Source: JBCDBL01 sp039183635
GTDB lineage: Bacteria > Pseudomonadota > Alphaproteobacteria > Caulobacterales > Parvularculaceae
Length of the DNA: 8,990 nt
Assembly: GCA_039183635.1 (NCBI GenBank)
Contig: JBCDBL010000146.1
Span: 1-8,990 of the forward strand
Reading direction: 5' to 3'
The position numbers and the translations under genes were made by a program. Of the stretch, positions 6,739 through 8,990 are shown piece by piece. How positions within the stretch are numbered: position 1 is the stretch's first letter; each line of letters starts with the position of its first letter. The notes beneath the pieces were generated by a model. It was not told where the DNA came from, did not search any database, and saw only the letters and a list, made by a program, of their open reading frames with translations.

Positions 6739-6754
6739 TTATAAACTTATTAAC
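6739..6754 (+). promoter_or_regulatory. CtrA-like site in the divergent promoter
   Basis: TTAT-AAACTTA-TTAAC matches TTAA-N7-TTAAC at eight of nine positions. It lies directly beside the plus-strand TATAAT at 6755-6760 and overlaps the minus-strand TATAAT at 6738-6743, so a bound protein could activate or block in either direction. Confidence 0.45.
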
Positions 6755-6785
6755 TATAATATTTGGTGTATTTGCAATATATATA

Positions 6786-6801
6786 TTACGGGATTATTAA
6801 C
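6786..6801 (+). promoter_or_regulatory. CtrA-like site upstream of tadG
   Basis: TTAC-GGGATTA-TTAAC matches TTAA-N7-TTAAC at eight of nine positions, 98 bases before the preferred tadG start. It is the third such site in about 90 bases; the clustering makes chance less likely, although the AT-rich background raises the false-match rate. Confidence 0.45.
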
Positions 6802-6885
6802 TCGGCGCCGGCATGTTTGTCGCTTGAATATTAAAGGTCTTAACGTTGTTTGCGTCATCATGATGCAGCGGCGTCCTTTTCGTTC

Positions 6886-6891
6886 AAGGAG
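6886..6891 (+). promoter_or_regulatory. Ribosome binding site that decides the tadG start
   Basis: AAGGAG is seven bases before the ATG at 6899 but only one base before the ATG at 6893, so 6899 is the preferred start. Confidence 0.75.
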
Positions 6892-6898
6892 AATGAGC

Positions 6899-8683
6899 AT
6901 GTCGCCCTCCTCGTTTTTGTCCGCTTACATGCGCAAAGCGCTGTTGAAAACATCTGTGGCGTGCCGCGCATTTGCGAAATCCACGCGCGGCAATATCGCG
7001 ATTATGTTTGGCCTGATGGCTGTTCCCGTGTTCGGCATGGCCGGTGCGGCGGTTGATTTAAGCCGTGCTGTAACCATCCGCGCCCAGCTGGGGGAAGCTC
7101 TCGATGCGACGGGGCTGGCTGTCGCCAGGGCGACGGGTTTGAATGAAAGCGAGGCGCAAACGTTTGCACAAACCTTCTTTGAGGGCAATTACCCGCCAGG
7201 CGCCATTGGCACGACGGGCACAGTGAGCGTTCAGTTTGTTGACAACAAAGTTATCGTGTCGAATGACGCCAAAGTGAAGACGCTGATGGCCAGCATTTTC
7301 GGCGTGACGGAACTTACGATTACGGCGGAAACGGAAGTTATTCGTGAGACCAAAGGCCTTGAAGTTGTTCTTGTGCTTGACAACACGGGGTCGATGAATT
7401 CGAGCGGCAAGATCGGCGCTCTGCGCACCGCAGCAACGGAGCTTGTGAATATTTTGACGGGCTCCACGTCAAACCCTTCCAGTTTAAAGATAGGGCTTGT
7501 CCCATTTGTAACGACGGTGAATGTCAAATCACCAGGCGCTTACCAGTCTTCGTGGATAGATCAAAACGCGCAAGCGACCTACCATGGACGAAACTTTATT
7601 CACGTGGACAGCAGCGGAACGCCGCAACCCAACACGCGGGTCAATCATTTTGATTTGTTCACTTCGGTTGGCGTTGACTGGAAGGGCTGTGTTGAGATGC
7701 GGCCCGAGCCCTATGACACCAAGGACGTTCCCCCAACGTCTGCAGACCCTGATTCCCGTTGGGTGCCTTATTTCTGGCCGGATGAGCCGGATTGCAAAAA
7801 CAGCGGTTGCAACCCCAGCTATGTGAGCTCTGTGCCGAACGAGGGGGAGTATCACAACAGAACTTTTATCAGAGACAAAGAATACACCAAGAACAGCGGT
7901 ACGCCGCGTGATTGGTATGAGGACTTTGTTGACGATGCTGAAAACGCCACAGGTTCATTCGCCACATATCTCGGCGATATCGGCGTGAATGATGTTGACA
8001 ATGATGAATACAGGCTGCGGCAGGCTTATGTCGGTCGTTGGACCGGCTCTGAATATGACGGAAAACTGGAGCTGAACCCGAGCATCGACGAAATCGCCGT
8101 TGACGGAAACACGGGCACGTCCGGGCCGAATAAAAGTTGTCCGCGCCCGATTGTGCCGTTGACGACAGACAAGAGCTTGCTTTTGACAGAGATATCTAAA
8201 ATGGCGCCTCATGGCGGCGGGGGCACGAATATCGCCGCCGGCATGGCGTGGGGCTGGCGAGTTCTATCGCCTGCGGAGCCTTACTCGCAGGGCGCCAGCT
8301 ACACGGACGATGCGTTCCAAAAAGCCATGGTCGTTCTGACAGACGGTGAAAACTGGATATGGGGCGGCTGGAACAGCCATAACCGGTCCAACTATTCCGG
8401 CTGGGGCTACCTCAAAGACGAACGCATGGGCAATGGCGTCGATTCCAAATCGACAGCGCAATCGGAGATCAACAACAAGGTCGCTGAACTGTGCAACGCC
8501 ATTAAAGCTGAGGATATCCGTTTGTATACAATTACCTTTAAGGTCAACGGGTCGGTGAAGCCATTGTTTAAAAATTGCGCTACGGACCCTGAACTATACT
8601 ACGACTCTCCCTCTAATGAAAATCTGAGAGAGGTGTTTCAAGCGATCGCCCAGGACCTCAGTAATTTGAGGATTAGCCGGTAG
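6899..8683 (+). CDS. tadG: TadG-family protein with von Willebrand factor A domain
   Basis: The protein is 594 residues long from the ATG at 6899, chosen for its AAGGAG seven bases upstream. The frame stays open back to a TTG at 6824, but that has no ribosome site. Near the N-terminus STRGNIAIMFGLMAVPVFGMAG (about 28-49) is the TadG membrane anchor and TadE-like motif, with Met where pseudopilins have Glu. After a helical segment (AVDLSRAVTIRAQLGEALDA), a vWA domain begins. Its metal-ion (MIDAS) residues are DNTGS (Asp161, Thr163, Ser165), GGGTN (Thr443) and LTDGEN (Asp482). The C-terminal block YTITFKVNG...LFKNCATDP...LREVFQAIAQDLSNLRIS is typical of TadG. A large insert between the first and second MIDAS loops has several cysteines. 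TadG is an envelope component of the Tad pilus machine; its exact role is poorly defined. It is divergent from the two TadE/F-like genes and followed by a terminator, so monocistronic. Confidence 0.92.
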   Translation: MSPSSFLSAYMRKALLKTSVACRAFAKSTRGNIAIMFGLMAVPVFGMAGAAVDLSRAVTIRAQLGEALDATGLAVARATGLNESEAQTFAQTFFEGNYPPGAIGTTGTVSVQFVDNKVIVSNDAKVKTLMASIFGVTELTITAETEVIRETKGLEVVLVLDNTGSMNSSGKIGALRTAATELVNILTGSTSNPSSLKIGLVPFVTTVNVKSPGAYQSSWIDQNAQATYHGRNFIHVDSSGTPQPNTRVNHFDLFTSVGVDWKGCVEMRPEPYDTKDVPPTSADPDSRWVPYFWPDEPDCKNSGCNPSYVSSVPNEGEYHNRTFIRDKEYTKNSGTPRDWYEDFVDDAENATGSFATYLGDIGVNDVDNDEYRLRQAYVGRWTGSEYDGKLELNPSIDEIAVDGNTGTSGPNKSCPRPIVPLTTDKSLLLTEISKMAPHGGGGTNIAAGMAWGWRVLSPAEPYSQGASYTDDAFQKAMVVLTDGENWIWGGWNSHNRSNYSGWGYLKDERMGNGVDSKSTAQSEINNKVAELCNAIKAEDIRLYTITFKVNGSVKPLFKNCATDPELYYDSPSNENLREVFQAIAQDLSNLRISR

Positions 8684-8702
8684 GAAAACTAAAGCCAAGC
8701 TT

Positions 8703-8733
8703 AAAGGGCGCTCTTTAAGAGCGCCCTTTTTTT
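8703..8733 (+). terminator. Rho-independent terminator of tadG
   Basis: AAAGGGCGCTC (8703-8713) pairs perfectly with GAGCGCCCTTT (8719-8729) around a small loop, and the T run continues to 8733. It starts 20 bases after the tadG stop codon. Confidence 0.92.
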
Positions 8734-8770
8734 GGACTGTGGCTCTGTCGTATTAAAAGAAGCGCCACAT

Positions 8771-8803
8771 AAAACGCCCCGCATCCAGGATGAGCGGGGC
8801 TTT
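8771..8803. terminator. GC-rich hairpin with A and T flanks, probable terminator
   Basis: GCCCCGC (8776-8782) pairs with GCGGGGC (8794-8800). It is preceded by AAAA and followed by TTT, so it could stop transcription from either side. With the first terminator it would insulate tadG from the transposase-like frame, or stop minus-strand transcription from beyond the window. Confidence 0.65.
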
Positions 8804-8847
8804 AGGTTCAATCGACATTCATGGTTCCACTATGGTGCGATCTATGA

Positions 8848-8990
8848 TTCAAAGCAGGCGACCCCGGCCGGACAGGCGAAGACAATCTGCGCTTTGTAAA
8901 CGGCGTTCTGTGGGTTTTGCGCTCCGGGGCGCATTGGCATGACTTGCCTGAGCGTTACGGCAAGTGGAAGACCCTTCATAAGCGCTTCAC
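8848..8990 (+). pseudogene. IS5-family-like transposase fragment, N-terminal part, runs off the window
   Basis: The frame starting just after a TGA stop at 8845-8847 encodes KAGDPGRTGEDNLRFVNGVL, then WVLRSGAHWHDLPERYGKWKTLHKRF, continuous to the window edge. This is the conserved N-terminal DNA-binding region of IS5-family (IS427-like) transposases, which reads approximately GDPGRTGxDNRxFVxAVLWxxRxGxPWRDLPxxFGKW. Intact relatives start about 15-25 residues earlier, with a segment like W-x-x-I-x-P-L-L-P-G-K. Here the upstream in-frame codons read MVPLWCDL and then the stop. Either the copy is inactivated near its 5' end, or the true start or a frameshift lies in another frame; ATG codons at 8821, 8832 and 8844 do not give the right frame in an open way. 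No terminal inverted repeat or target duplication can be identified, because the other end is outside. The catalytic DDE residues are not in view. Confidence 0.75.

Larger units (their letters stand above)
6725..6898. promoter_or_regulatory. AT-rich divergent promoter region between the TadE-like operon and tadG
   Basis: The region is far richer in A and T than the coding sequence around it and must carry promoters for both directions. A perfect TATAAT occurs on the plus strand at 6755-6760 and another on the minus strand at 6743-6738; neither has a good -35 hexamer at 17 bases, as would be expected of an activator-dependent promoter. A 12-base palindrome AATATATATATT lies at 6776-6787. The tadG leader from about 6802 onward is GC-richer and holds no gene. 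Confidence 0.5.

Noticed and set aside
6831..6844. TTAA-N5-TTAAC in the tadG leader as a fourth CtrA site
   Set aside because: The spacing is 5 bases, not the required 7.
6824..6898. N-terminal extension of TadG from a TTG codon
   Set aside because: There is no ribosome binding site before the TTG, and AAGGAG is ideally placed for the ATG at 6899; the extra residues do not resemble TadG.
1..8990. CRISPR array, tRNA or rRNA genes
   Set aside because: No regularly spaced direct repeats and no cloverleaf or rRNA-like sequence was seen on either strand.

Overview
The window looks like the chromosome of an alphaproteobacterium. The reasons are moderate-to-high GC coding sequence, Tad/Flp-type minor pilin genes, intergenic sites that fit the TTAA-N7-TTAAC recognition pattern of the alphaproteobacterial regulator CtrA, and a GC-rich dispersed-repeat-like sequence of a kind common in that class. 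I cannot name a genus.

Layout. (1) Positions 1-2593, plus strand: a tight three-gene operon. It holds the 3' part of a class I glutamine amidotransferase subunit (PabA/TrpG type), an aminodeoxychorismate lyase-like class IV aminotransferase (pabC), and a short AMP-dependent ligase-like protein. The first two would turn chorismate into 4-aminobenzoate, together with a PabB not in view. The third is a degenerate acyl-CoA ligase homologue of unknown role. (2) Positions 2589-2699: a convergent intergenic region with a palindrome and repeat-like sequence. (3) Positions 2700-6710, minus strand: four genes in one direction. In transcription order they are two TadE/TadF-type single-span pseudopilin-like proteins, a 331-residue protein I cannot assign (weakly reminiscent of the N-terminal part of GvpL/GvpF proteins), and a two-span membrane protein with a long helical cytoplasmic tail. 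A perfect palindromic CtrA-type site lies just before the last gene. (4) Positions 6711-6898: a very AT-rich divergent promoter region with three CtrA-like sites. (5) Positions 6899-8683, plus strand: tadG, with a von Willebrand factor A domain. (6) Positions 8684-8990: a strong terminator, a second GC-rich hairpin, then the 5' part of an IS5-family-like transposase reading frame that runs off the window and has a stop codon in its expected N-terminal region.

Working together: the two TadE/F-like proteins and TadG are the usual minor components of a Tad secretion/pilus machine, here split by a shared divergent promoter. CtrA-like sites both in that promoter and before the coiled-coil membrane protein suggest the surface module is tied to the cell cycle or motility programme. 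The unassigned protein and the coiled-coil membrane protein are the least explained parts, and are candidate accessory factors of the Tad module. That link rests on position and shared putative regulation only.
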